From contig JBFGEG010000027.1 in the NCBI GenBank assembly GCA_041580235.1, positions 1 to 39,896 on the forward strand: DNA of 39,896 bases, in the 5' to 3' direction. A model generated the notes under the pieces. The model worked only from the letters and a program-made list of their open reading frames with translations. It had not been told where the DNA came from and did no database searches. Made by a program: the position numbers and the translations under genes. Within the stretch, counting starts at the first letter, position 1; every line of letters starts with the position of its first letter. Positions 23,121-33,605 of this stretch are shown piece after piece. Source of the stretch: JADFOJ01 sp041580235. GTDB taxonomy: Bacteria > Planctomycetota > Phycisphaerae > Phycisphaerales > SM1A02.

Positions 23121-23182
23121 TTCGCGCGGCGTGGCTCATGGTCAACGGCCGGGCCTACGAACCCCGAACCCCTTCTCCTGTG

Positions 23183-23188
23183 TACACT
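23183..23188 (+). promoter_or_regulatory. -10-like hexamer TACACT of atpC
   Basis: TACACT is followed by 8 nt and the ATG at 23197. No Shine-Dalgarno sequence fits in between, which suggests a leaderless start. Confidence 0.45.
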
Positions 23189-23196
23189 ATCCCGCC

Positions 23197-23616
23197 ATGC
23201 CCGTCTTCCGCTGCTCGATCGTGACGCCGACGGAGACCGTCTTCGACGAGGACGTCGAGTACGTGTCCTTCCCGGCCTGGGACGGCCAGCAGGGGGTCAT
23301 GGCTGGGCAGTCGCCTCTGCTGAGTGAGCTGGGGATCGGCGCGGCCCGCATCGATCGTTCCGGACGCGGCAGCCGCTGGTACCTGCTCGAAGGCGGGTTC
23401 GCGCAGGTGCAGGGCGGCGCCCTGACCCTGCTGACGGGCCGGGCCACGCCCGCCGAGGAGCTCTCGCATGAGGAAGCCGAGGCGGAGCTCGCAGAGGCCA
23501 GCGCCCGTATTCCCACGGGGGGCAAGGACCTCGCCCGTATCGAGCGCGATCAGCAGCGGGCCCTGGCCAAGAAGGCGCTGGCCCGGGCCGCGTCAGAGCA
23601 CGGCGCCGCCGGGTAG
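23197..23616 (+). CDS. atpC: F-type ATP synthase epsilon subunit
   Basis: This 139-aa protein matches the epsilon subunit of the F1 rotor. The N-terminal beta-sandwich reads FRCSIVTPTETVFDEDVEYV, followed by GQQGVMAGQSPLLSELGIG and WYLLEGGFAQVQGGALTLLT. The C-terminal part is a helical hairpin (EEAEAELAEASARI, RDQQRALAKKALARA). Epsilon couples the rotor and can inhibit ATP hydrolysis. No other ATP synthase gene is in the window, although atpC normally ends the atp operon after atpD. It is followed by scpB only 9 nt later, so the two are probably co-transcribed. The ATG at 23197 is supported by the hexamer just upstream. Confidence 0.9.
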   Translation: MPVFRCSIVTPTETVFDEDVEYVSFPAWDGQQGVMAGQSPLLSELGIGAARIDRSGRGSRWYLLEGGFAQVQGGALTLLTGRATPAEELSHEEAEAELAEASARIPTGGKDLARIERDQQRALAKKALARAASEHGAAG

Positions 23617-23625
23617 CCACTCGAC

Positions 23626-24276
23626 ATGAGTCAACCGTCCGAGGACAACAACGAGGCGTGCCCGGACCAGCCGTTGCCGGCGCGTCTGGAGGCGCTGTTG
23701 CTGGCCACGAATCGCCCGCTGACCGAGGCCCGCCTCGGCGAGCTGGTCGGCGTGCAGGGCAGGGGCGCAAGCGCCTCGATCGCGGAGGCGATCGAGCAGC
23801 TCAACGCGAGCTACGAGCAGTCGGGCCGCGTGTTCCGCGCCCGCAAGATCGCCGGAGGCTGGCAGCTGATGACGCTGCCCGAGCTCGCGCCGCTCGTTGC
23901 GAGGCTGCACAAGGAGCACCGCGAGACGCGGCTGAGCCAGCCCAGCCTCGAGACGCTCTCCATCATCGCCTACCGCCAGCCGATCATGAGGGCGGAGATC
24001 GAGGCGATCCGCGGCGTCGCCTGCGGCGAGGTGCTGCGGGCGCTTCTGGAGCGGCGGCTGATCAAGATCGTCGGCCGGGCGGAGCAGCTGGGGCGACCCA
24101 TGCTCTACGGGACCACGCCGCACTTCCTCAAGACCTTCGGGCTGCCGGGACTCGATGCCCTGCCGTCGCTGGAAGGCGAGAGCCTCGAGCCCGCGCCGGT
24201 GGAGGTCGCCGTAACTCCTGAATCCGCTGAGCCCGTCGGTGCGGACAAGACGGGGCCGGCCGACGCGACGGCCTGA
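23626..24276 (+). CDS. scpB: segregation and condensation protein B
   Basis: ScpB is a kleisin-binding subunit of the bacterial SMC condensin complex, made of two winged-helix domains. This 216-aa protein starts with an acidic tail. The first winged helix follows (LPARLEALLLATNRPLTEAR, IAEAIEQLNASYEQSGRVF, KIAGGWQLMTLPELAPLV). The hallmark SLETLSIIAYRQPIMRAEIE leads the second domain, and RGVACGEVLRALLERRLIKI and GRPMLYGTTPHFLKTFGL complete it. The C-terminal 40 residues are a disordered Pro/Glu-rich tail. ScpA is not in the window. It starts 9 nt after atpC, an odd pairing, and nothing in the sequence explains it. Confidence 0.92.
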   Translation: MSQPSEDNNEACPDQPLPARLEALLLATNRPLTEARLGELVGVQGRGASASIAEAIEQLNASYEQSGRVFRARKIAGGWQLMTLPELAPLVARLHKEHRETRLSQPSLETLSIIAYRQPIMRAEIEAIRGVACGEVLRALLERRLIKIVGRAEQLGRPMLYGTTPHFLKTFGLPGLDALPSLEGESLEPAPVEVAVTPESAEPVGADKTGPADATA

Positions 24277-24350
24277 GCCCGGCGGGCGGGGTGCGTACCA
24301 TCGAACGGTGCGCCGAGCCGTGGTGGTGCGGCCGGTCGAGGGAGCGTGAC

Positions 24351-24818
24351 ATGCGTCGTCAGGACCGGGGTCGTGTGCTGCGGATCGTGAGGGCGGTGAT
24401 GCTGGTGTGGCTCGCGGGCACCGCGGGCTGCAAGACCTACGTCCTGCAGGGCACCGTCGTGCAGGCGGAGATTGCGGCGATGACCCTCGTGGACCCCGGC
24501 GACGCACGGCTTGCCGGCCCCCCGCTCGCCAACGTGCGCATCTCGGTCGAGCGAGATCCGGACAAGCTCGCCCGCGAGATGGTGGGCACGAGCCTCAGTG
24601 ACACCCGGGGGCGTTTCGTGATTCCACTGGACCAGTTCGGGGCCGGCTGGATGGATGAGCAGTGGCTCATCCGGGCCTTCAAGCAGGGATACGAGACGAC
24701 CTCCACGCAGTTGCGTCTCAACATGTACGAGGACCAGCGACTTCTCATCATGATGCCGCCGGGTGTCTCGTGGAAACCCTCGGAGGATTGGCGCGAACAG
24801 TACGAGAGGTTTCGCTGA
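24351..24818 (+). CDS. hypothetical lipoprotein
   Basis: The protein is 155 aa. The N-terminus (MRRQDRGRVLRIVRAVMLVW) leads into a lipobox-like LAGTAGC, so it is probably a lipid-anchored envelope protein. The rest has no family that I recognise. A segment reading PLANVRISVERDP, then SDTRGRFVIPLDQF, resembles carboxypeptidase-regulatory-like or Ig-like 'variable element' domains found in planctomycete surface proteins, but this is tentative. The start at ATG 24351 is preferred because of GGGAG upstream and because the signal begins there; an in-frame GTG at 24291 would add 20 residues. The DUF58 gene follows 8 nt later. Confidence 0.7.
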   Translation: MRRQDRGRVLRIVRAVMLVWLAGTAGCKTYVLQGTVVQAEIAAMTLVDPGDARLAGPPLANVRISVERDPDKLAREMVGTSLSDTRGRFVIPLDQFGAGWMDEQWLIRAFKQGYETTSTQLRLNMYEDQRLLIMMPPGVSWKPSEDWREQYERFR

Positions 24819-24826
24819 CACCGTTC

Positions 24827-26011
24827 ATGACGCGACGCTACCACCTTCACTTGCCGGGGCTGCTCTACGCGGGCCTGACCATCCTGGTCGGCATCGCTGC
24901 CGTAAACCGCCAGAACAACCTGCTGTTCTGGATCCTCGGCGTGATGCTCTGCGCCCTGCTGATCTCGGGTCTCGTGTCGGGGATCATGATGCAGGGCCTG
25001 CGTGTACGGCGTCTCGTCGCCGGCCACGGGCTCGTGGGCGAGCCGCTGGCCGTGCGGTACTCCGTCACCAACCGCACTCGATTCATGCCTGCCTTCGGGG
25101 TTCATATCGAGGAGCTTCCCGTGAAGGGGCCGGTGGGCTGGCCCCGGCTGATGGCCCCGGCCCGGGCGTGGGTGATGCACCTGGGGCCGCGCGAGACGGT
25201 GCACGGCGAAGCCATCTTCTGGCCCCGGCGTCGCGGCGAGGTCCGTTTCAACCAGCTTCGAATCTGGACCACGTTTCCGTTCGGGATCATCAAGAAGTCG
25301 ATCACGATCGCGCAGCCCCAGCACACGCTGATCTATCCGCTGCTCTATGAGCTGCGCCGCAACCTGCTGCGGGCCATCGAGCCGCAGGGGCTGGCCGGCT
25401 CGCGGATGTCACCGAGGCCGGGGACTGGCGACGATTACTACGGCATGCGCGAATTCCGGCCGGGTGACTCGATGCGTCACATCGCCTGGAAGCGCACCGC
25501 CTGTCTGGACGAGCTGGTGTGCCTGGAGCGGACGCGGCCCACGCCGCCGCGGGTGCGTGTCGTCGTCAATCTGGCCACGCCGACCGCGCAGCTGCCGGTT
25601 CAAGGGGGTGTCGAGGAGGCGCGACGGCTGGAAGAGCTGGCCATCAGCCTTGCCGCCTCGGTCATCCATGCCGCGGATCGCGAAGGCTTCGAGGTCGGGC
25701 TTTCCCTGCCCGGCACCGGCAGGCCCACGCTCCTGATTCGCCGCAGCCACTGGCACACCGCAAAGATGATGTCGGCCCTCGCCGCCGTCGAGCTCGACGC
25801 GCCGCGCCGCGAGACCGGGCCCTCCCCCGCCTCGCAGGGCGAGCGGGCGAGCCAGATCGTTATCCATCCTGATCGCGTCGACACGTCGATCGGGCGTGAC
25901 GACGCGTGGCACCTCTCGGCCCGGCAGATGAGCAGCCTTGCCGTCCGACCGATCGGATGGGATCCCAACGAGTCGCTGCCCGAGCCGCTCGCCGCGGAGA
26001 GTGCCGCATGA
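24827..26011 (+). CDS. DUF58-domain membrane protein
   Basis: This 394-aa protein has two N-terminal membrane helices (LLYAGLTILVGIAAV; LLFWILGVMLCALLISGLV). A beta-rich region follows and then the DUF58 core, whose signature is TGDDYYGMREFRPGDSMRHI, then AWKRTACLDELVCLE. DUF58 proteins are related to von Willebrand factor A-like proteins and are usually encoded next to a MoxR-type ATPase and a transglutaminase. The transglutaminase is present here, with an ATGA overlap (26008-26011), but no moxR gene is in the window. It was started at the ATG at 24827; the longer frame upstream overlaps the lipoprotein gene. Its role in envelope assembly or stress is inferred from the family. Confidence 0.85.
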   Translation: MTRRYHLHLPGLLYAGLTILVGIAAVNRQNNLLFWILGVMLCALLISGLVSGIMMQGLRVRRLVAGHGLVGEPLAVRYSVTNRTRFMPAFGVHIEELPVKGPVGWPRLMAPARAWVMHLGPRETVHGEAIFWPRRRGEVRFNQLRIWTTFPFGIIKKSITIAQPQHTLIYPLLYELRRNLLRAIEPQGLAGSRMSPRPGTGDDYYGMREFRPGDSMRHIAWKRTACLDELVCLERTRPTPPRVRVVVNLATPTAQLPVQGGVEEARRLEELAISLAASVIHAADREGFEVGLSLPGTGRPTLLIRRSHWHTAKMMSALAAVELDAPRRETGPSPASQGERASQIVIHPDRVDTSIGRDDAWHLSARQMSSLAVRPIGWDPNESLPEPLAAESAA

Positions 26012-28245
26012 AGCTCCTTCGCAGCTTTCCCATCCTGGCCTTCGCCGTCGTGCTGCTGGGCATCGTCGGCGTCAGCGTCGCCACCCGCAGCCTGGGACTG
26101 CTGCTGGTGGGCGGCGTGCTCGCGGCCCTCAGCTGGTACGTGACGGAAGGCCCGCGCGGCCGATCGCTTCCCAACTGGACGGCCACCATCCTGATCGTGG
26201 CCGTCTGCCTGAACGTGGTCGTGGACCTGGCCCAGCACTACGCCGACGTCATGGGCGTCCTGGCGCGGTTCGTCGTGTGGCTGACGCTCATCAAGCTCTA
26301 CCAGCAGAAGTCACCGCGCGACTACGCGCAGCTTCTCGGGCTGAGTCTGCTGATGATGATGATCGGGTGTCTCGAGTCCAACGGCCTGCTCTTCGCGGCG
26401 ACCCTGCTGCTCTATGCCGTGCTCGGCCTCTATGTGCTGCTGCTGTACCAGCTTTACGCCGCCTTTGAGCACGGTCGAGCCGCCCGCCTGGGGGCCCTGC
26501 CCGCGGGCTATCGCCTCGTGCCGTCGCTGCAGCCGATCGTGGGGCGCCGCTCCGGCCTGCACCTCCGCGTGCTGGTGGTCGCCGTGGCGGGGGCGGGGCT
26601 GCTCGCCAGCGGCGTGTTCTTCGTGCTCTTTCCGCGAGAGGTCGGTGCGGGCGTCATTCGTTTCAACGCCCGACAGAACCGGGCGGGCTACACCGACGAC
26701 GTGAACCTTACCAGCGGCACCCGCCTCACCGACTCCCGCCGGGTGGTGCTGAACGTGCGGGTCTCCGGTGAGACCGTGAGCCCGCCCCTTCGACTGCGCG
26801 GCGCGGCGCTCGACAGGTATGACGGACGGGGGCGATGGCACCGCTCGACCCTGCACCGCCGCCGGACCTTCGAGACCAGCCCGCCCGGGATGACGAGCCT
26901 GGGGCCGGCGCCGGGGCCGTCGGCCGTCACCCAGGAGGTGGAGCTGCTGATGCCGAGCACGACCGTGTTCGGCCTCGGCGTTCCCGTGGCCATCGGCACG
27001 AAGCACCCGCGGCGCTTCCGATTCGACCCACGCCACCAGACGATCGAAGATATCCACGGCAGCCGGCTCCAGCGCTACACGATCGTCTCCGAGACGGATC
27101 CTTCCGACTCGGCGCTGCGAACCCTGATCGGCTCGCCCCGCCAGACGAGCGGCGCCGCGGTGATACGGCAGTTCGCCAACTTGGACCCGCGGGTCGCCCA
27201 CCTCGCGCGCGGTCTCCTGGAGGCGGCGCGGGTCGATGTCCGGCCGCCCGAGTCGATCGCGCAGCGATGGGCGCGGAATGCGGCGGGGGCGCGGGTCCTG
27301 GAGCGTTATCTCCGCTCGGGACGGTTCGACTACGACACCGATCTTCGCGACGTGCAGCTCGCCGGCGCCGACGGCACGCCCAAGGACCCCATCGTCCAGT
27401 TTCTCTTTGAGACCAAACGCGGGCACTGCGAGTACTTCGCTTCCGCCCTGGCCGCGATGTGCAATGTGGTGGGCATCCCGGCCCGGCTCGTGACCGGCTA
27501 CGTCGCCCTGGAGTACGACGAGCGGGCAGGGGTGTACATCGTTCGGGAGTCGAACGCGCACGCGTGGGTCGAGGTTCAGACGAGCCCCTACCGGTGGGCC
27601 ACCTACGATCCCACGCCCCCGGCCACGCTGCGGGAGCTCCACGGCGGCCGTCACACCCGCGCCGATCGGTGGCGGTGGCTCTTCGATCGTTTCGAGGCGA
27701 AGTGGAGCAATAACTTCGTCGCCTTCGATCGTCAGGTGCAGGAGCGGCTGATCAGGTCGCTCGACGCCGGGTGGTCGGCGCGGGCCAAGGAGGCGGTGTA
27801 CGCCATTCGGGAGTGGGCGGCTCGCATCAACCGCGCGTTCTACATGGGCCCCGCGGGCTACATCTGGATGGGCATCGTGGCGCTGGCGGTCGCGATCGCG
27901 GCCGTCGCGGTCTGGACCCGGATGCGTCGCGCGGCGCAGCTTCGGGCCGCGGTGAGACTGGAGCACGCGGGCGGAAGCGCCCAGCACCGGATGGTGAGGC
28001 AGCTGGGCTTCTACCTCGATATGCTCCGTCTCCTGCAACGAAGCGGGCAGGGCAAGCCGTCCTGGCAGCCGCCGCTGCTGTTCGCCCGAACACTGGCCCG
28101 TCGCCAGGCGCCGGGCGCGTCGCTCGTGCGGCAGATCGCCGAGCTGTTCTACGCGGCGCGGTACGGCGGGCGCCGGCTCACCCGCGAGGAGATCATCCGC
28201 GCCGAGGGGCTCGTCCGAGATCTGGCCGGCGCGCTCGGGAAGTGA
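26008..28245 (+). CDS. transglutaminase-like membrane protein (TgpA type)
   Basis: The protein is 745 aa. About six membrane helices occupy residues 5-200. A large extracytoplasmic region follows, containing a papain-like transglutaminase domain with a complete triad: C474 in KRGHCEYFASALAAMC, H518 in SNAHAWVEV and D534 in YDPTPPATL. A final membrane helix lies near 620-645 (GYIWMGIVALAVAIAAVAVW), followed by a cytoplasmic DUF4129-like tail. This layout matches TgpA-type proteins, which are linked to envelope integrity. It overlaps the DUF58 stop. The substrate is unknown, and a peptidase activity is as likely as crosslinking. Confidence 0.88.
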   Translation: MKLLRSFPILAFAVVLLGIVGVSVATRSLGLLLVGGVLAALSWYVTEGPRGRSLPNWTATILIVAVCLNVVVDLAQHYADVMGVLARFVVWLTLIKLYQQKSPRDYAQLLGLSLLMMMIGCLESNGLLFAATLLLYAVLGLYVLLLYQLYAAFEHGRAARLGALPAGYRLVPSLQPIVGRRSGLHLRVLVVAVAGAGLLASGVFFVLFPREVGAGVIRFNARQNRAGYTDDVNLTSGTRLTDSRRVVLNVRVSGETVSPPLRLRGAALDRYDGRGRWHRSTLHRRRTFETSPPGMTSLGPAPGPSAVTQEVELLMPSTTVFGLGVPVAIGTKHPRRFRFDPRHQTIEDIHGSRLQRYTIVSETDPSDSALRTLIGSPRQTSGAAVIRQFANLDPRVAHLARGLLEAARVDVRPPESIAQRWARNAAGARVLERYLRSGRFDYDTDLRDVQLAGADGTPKDPIVQFLFETKRGHCEYFASALAAMCNVVGIPARLVTGYVALEYDERAGVYIVRESNAHAWVEVQTSPYRWATYDPTPPATLRELHGGRHTRADRWRWLFDRFEAKWSNNFVAFDRQVQERLIRSLDAGWSARAKEAVYAIREWAARINRAFYMGPAGYIWMGIVALAVAIAAVAVWTRMRRAAQLRAAVRLEHAGGSAQHRMVRQLGFYLDMLRLLQRSGQGKPSWQPPLLFARTLARRQAPGASLVRQIAELFYAARYGGRRLTREEIIRAEGLVRDLAGALGK

Positions 28246-28410
28246 CTGACCGCGCTTCACGTGCTCCCTTATCGGATGGACGCTCTCACGCAACCGTCGC
28301 GATCAGCGGGCCGCTTTCGAGGGAGCCCTGATTGTCGCGTTCATGGTGAAGTGCGCTGCGGGCGAGGACGATAACCGCGAAGATCCGGATCACTCGAACT
28401 TACGGCCGAA

Positions 28411-28416
28411 GAGGGG
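28411..28416 (+). promoter_or_regulatory. ribosome binding site GAGGGG deciding the PilZ gene start
   Basis: GAGGGG lies 7 nt before the GTG at 28424. The 27 codons upstream, from ATG 28343, are poor in conserved residues and contain rare codons for this genome (TTA, AGG). The rest of the 28246-28410 gap holds nothing I recognise. Confidence 0.45.
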
Positions 28417-28423
28417 AACGCGC

Positions 28424-29308
28424 GTGCCCGCCAGACGCTCACGGACGTTGGAATGGCGCCGCTGCCTCAAGCAGGTGCACGAGCGCAACGGCGCGCTGGA
28501 GATCGCCGTCGCCCGCACCGCGGGGACGAATGACCAGGTGGGCCGCGACCTCGTGTGGCGTGTCCGCCTGGTTGATCTCAGCGACACTGAAATCGTCGTC
28601 GAGCCGCCCACGACGCTGGGTGAGGTCATCCGGCTCGAGCCCGGTATCGAGCTCGTGGCCATCCTGTCCGTGGGGCAGAATCGGTGGATGTTCAACACGA
28701 CCATCCTGGGCCTGTCCGAGCGCCGCGGCGGCCCGCAGAAGTCCGTCGCCGCCCTGAGGCTCGCGATGCCCGAGACGGTCAAGCGGTGCCAGCGTCGAAA
28801 CTACTATCGAATGGAGACCGCCGCCCTCAACCTCCCGGAGGTGGAAGTCTGGCCGCTTCTGGACCCCAAGTCCGTGCTCGTCGCCGAGCGAGCCAATGAG
28901 CTGCAGTTCCAGGAGCATGAAAAGCTCGCGGCCCCGCCCCCCCGATCGACCGACTCCGACGACGAATCGATCATGCCGGAGGTCGGGCCCAAGTTCACGG
29001 CGATGGTCCTGAACATCGGCGGCGGCGGCGTGGGTCTCCGCGTCAAGCCGGACGACGCGCAGACGCTGGCCCGGTACAAGCTCTTCTGGCTGCGGTTCAG
29101 CCTGCCGCCCGAATTGTCCACGCCGATCTGCGCCACCGGGAAGCTCGTTCACACCAACGTGGACTCCACCCAGCACACCTACGCGGGCATGGCGTTCGAC
29201 TTCTCGTTCAACCCCGTCCACCAGCGGTTTGTCGTGGAGCAGATCTGCCGGTACATCACCGTGCAGCAGCGGGCCCAGCTCGACCAGCCGCGGACCGAGG
29301 CGGCCTGA
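28424..29308 (+). CDS. PilZ-domain protein with YcgR-like N-terminal part
   Basis: The protein is about 294 aa (321 aa if the ATG at 28343 is used). The N-terminal half resembles the flagellar-brake YcgR N-domain, a beta-barrel (VVEPPTTLGEVIRLEPGIEL). The PilZ domain begins with the c-di-GMP-binding arginines in KRCQRRNYYRMET and continues to the second motif near NIGGGGVGLRV, which varies from the usual D/NxSxxG. A Pro/Asp-rich insertion (PPPRSTDSDDESI) separates the two motifs. It probably binds cyclic di-GMP and regulates motility or surface behaviour, but no flagellar genes are nearby. Its last 53 bp overlap the convergent pabB gene. Confidence 0.78.
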   Translation: MPARRSRTLEWRRCLKQVHERNGALEIAVARTAGTNDQVGRDLVWRVRLVDLSDTEIVVEPPTTLGEVIRLEPGIELVAILSVGQNRWMFNTTILGLSERRGGPQKSVAALRLAMPETVKRCQRRNYYRMETAALNLPEVEVWPLLDPKSVLVAERANELQFQEHEKLAAPPPRSTDSDDESIMPEVGPKFTAMVLNIGGGGVGLRVKPDDAQTLARYKLFWLRFSLPPELSTPICATGKLVHTNVDSTQHTYAGMAFDFSFNPVHQRFVVEQICRYITVQQRAQLDQPRTEAA

Positions 29309-30620
29309 GAAGCTGCCGCAGCACCGCTGCCTTGTCCATGCTCTCGCGGTACTCCGCAACGGGATCGCTATCGGCCACGATGCCGCCGCCCACGCCGTAG
29401 TCGAGGATGCCCGTGAGACGGGACCAGTCGCCGGGCGAACGGCTCCCGGTGAGAACGATCGTCCGGATGGCCACGTTGAGAATACTCCGCGCGGCGGGGC
29501 TCACGAAGCCGATCGCGCCGCAGTACGGCCCCCGTGTCACGGGCTCCAGCTCGTCGATGATCTGCATGGCTCGGATCTTCGGGGCGCCCGTCACCGACCC
29601 GGCCGGAAACGTCGCCGCCAGCAGCTCGCTCAGCGTCACGCCGTCACGCAGCCGGCCCGTGACCTCACCCACCCCGTGGTGCACCGTGGGATGGGTTTCG
29701 ATGGTCCGCGGCTCCGGTACTCGAATCGAGCCGCACACGCACACACGCCCAAGGTCGTTGCGCATGAGGTCCACGATCATGTTCAGCTCCGCCGCGTCCT
29801 TGTCCGACTCCAGGAGCTCGCGTCGCGACGCGGCGCTGGGCCGCGTTCCCTTGACGGGTCGTGTCACGACGGATCCCGTCGCGAGGTCGGCGTCGAGGAA
29901 CAGCTCTGGGCTCAGCGACAGGAGACACCGGCCGTCAGGCAGCTCCAGGTACGCGCCGTAGCGGGCGGCCGCCACGGTCATCGCGTCCATGAACAGGCGG
30001 CGGGTCGATCCCTCGAACGGCGCCGAGAGTCGGTGCGTGATGTTCGCCTGAAAGATGTCCCCCGCGCCGATGTAGTCGACGGCGCGGGACACCATCGAGA
30101 GATACGTGTCGGGGTCGACATTGCTGGTCGGGACGCCGGCTCGCCAGCCGTCACGTCTCCCCGAGCGGCGAAGAAGCGACTGGATCGACCGGTGCGCCGA
30201 CTCGTCGCCGACGGCGTACCAGCGGTGATCCACGTGGTCGTAGACGAGGGCGTCGGGGCAGTGTCCGAGCTCCGCGAGCGGCCAGTCGCGATCATCCGCG
30301 GCAGCGGGCGGGCCGACGGCGGGCTCGAAGACCCGCCCCAGCTCGTAGCCCAGGAAGCCGATATAGCCTCCTTGAAAAGGAACGGACGCGTGCCGCGGCG
30401 GCACCGGCCCTGTCTCCACCGCCGCCAGCGCGTCGATCGTGTCGGCCGCACCACGAATGCGGACGACGGCGCGCGGGACGGCGATGATGGTCCAGCGGGC
30501 CCGGCTCGGGTCGCCTCCGCCCGAGTGCAGCGCGGCGAGCGGCCGGTTCCTGGGCCATGCCGCAATGACCTGCCACGGCTCGCATGCCCAGTCGAGCGGG
30601 ATGACGCGGGTCCCTCTCAT
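29256..30620 (-). CDS. pabB: aminodeoxychorismate synthase component I
   Basis: This 454-aa chorismate-utilising enzyme combines with an amidotransferase to make 4-amino-4-deoxychorismate for folate. The chorismate-binding core is complete: GDIFQANITHRLSAPF, LSLSPELFL, VVTRPVKGTRPSAASR, DKDAAELNMIVDLMRNDLGR, FPAGSVTGAPKIRAM and GILDYGVGGGIVADSDP. The lysine in PVKGT is the residue that marks PabB; anthranilate synthases have Ala there. The start is ATG 30620, supported by TATGAT 8 nt before it; a TTG just upstream would add one residue. The amidotransferase PabA is not adjacent. The C-terminal tail (RPPRSAAGRAGPAAAR) reads into the antisense of the PilZ gene. Confidence 0.9.
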   Translation of the reverse strand: MRGTRVIPLDWACEPWQVIAAWPRNRPLAALHSGGGDPSRARWTIIAVPRAVVRIRGAADTIDALAAVETGPVPPRHASVPFQGGYIGFLGYELGRVFEPAVGPPAAADDRDWPLAELGHCPDALVYDHVDHRWYAVGDESAHRSIQSLLRRSGRRDGWRAGVPTSNVDPDTYLSMVSRAVDYIGAGDIFQANITHRLSAPFEGSTRRLFMDAMTVAAARYGAYLELPDGRCLLSLSPELFLDADLATGSVVTRPVKGTRPSAASRRELLESDKDAAELNMIVDLMRNDLGRVCVCGSIRVPEPRTIETHPTVHHGVGEVTGRLRDGVTLSELLAATFPAGSVTGAPKIRAMQIIDELEPVTRGPYCGAIGFVSPAARSILNVAIRTIVLTGSRSPGDWSRLTGILDYGVGGGIVADSDPVAEYRESMDKAAVLRQLLRPPRSAAGRAGPAAAR

Positions 30621-30628
30621 CAAGCGCG

Positions 30629-30634
30629 ATCATA
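30629..30634 (-). promoter_or_regulatory. -10 hexamer TATGAT of pabB
   Basis: On the minus strand TATGAT is followed by 8 nt and the ATG at 30620, with no Shine-Dalgarno sequence between them, so the transcript would be close to leaderless. Confidence 0.5.
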
Positions 30635-30678
30635 TCCACGCGCGCGCTCTCAAGCGCGCACTTCGTGGCCCACCCTGG

Positions 30679-30684
30679 TAGACT
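30679..30684 (+). promoter_or_regulatory. extended -10 hexamer TAGACT of ppdK
   Basis: TG-G-TAGACT has the extended -10 form. The start codon lies 39 nt after the hexamer, giving a leader of about 32 nt with AAGGA (30709-30713) as a possible ribosome binding site. This is the one TAGACT in the window with a normal leader. Confidence 0.45.
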
Positions 30685-30723
30685 TCGCCTGCCCTTCTCA
30701 CCCTCACCAAGGACTCTCAGGAC

Positions 30724-33411
<2,688 letters not shown>

Positions 33412-33490
33412 CGGGACGACGCGGGGCCCGTCTCGCCCGCCGGGCGGAGAATGACACGGCCAATCCGCAAGACTTTGCCCCACCGACGCC

Positions 33491-33551
33491 TATCATCTGC
33501 CGATCTATCTTGATCGGCCCGGCCGCCCGTTCTGGCCACCGGGTCGGGCCG
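33491..33551 (+). promoter_or_regulatory. promoter candidates and long GC hairpin in the glutamate dehydrogenase leader
   Basis: Two -10-like boxes, TATCAT (33491-33496) and TATCTT (33506-33511), precede a 10-pair stem. CGGCCCGGCC (33515-33524) pairs with GGTCGGGCCG (33542-33551), with one G-T pair and a 17-nt loop. The gene start is at 33606, so the leader is about 90-100 nt. No T-tract follows, so this is not a simple terminator. The rest of the 194-nt gap downstream of ppdK shows nothing else that I can support. Confidence 0.35.
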
Positions 33552-33605
33552 GCGCTTGAACCCCCGGCCCTCAAGCACGGTACTGCTGTTCGGAGTCTCA
33601 GACCC

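Noticed and set aside
26311..28293. 660-aa minus-strand frame opposite the transglutaminase
   Set aside because: It is antisense to a gene with a complete Cys-His-Asp triad; no domain is seen in the shadow.
33423..33460. Intrinsic terminator after ppdK (CGCCC/GGGCG hairpin)
   Set aside because: The stem is present but no T-tract follows.
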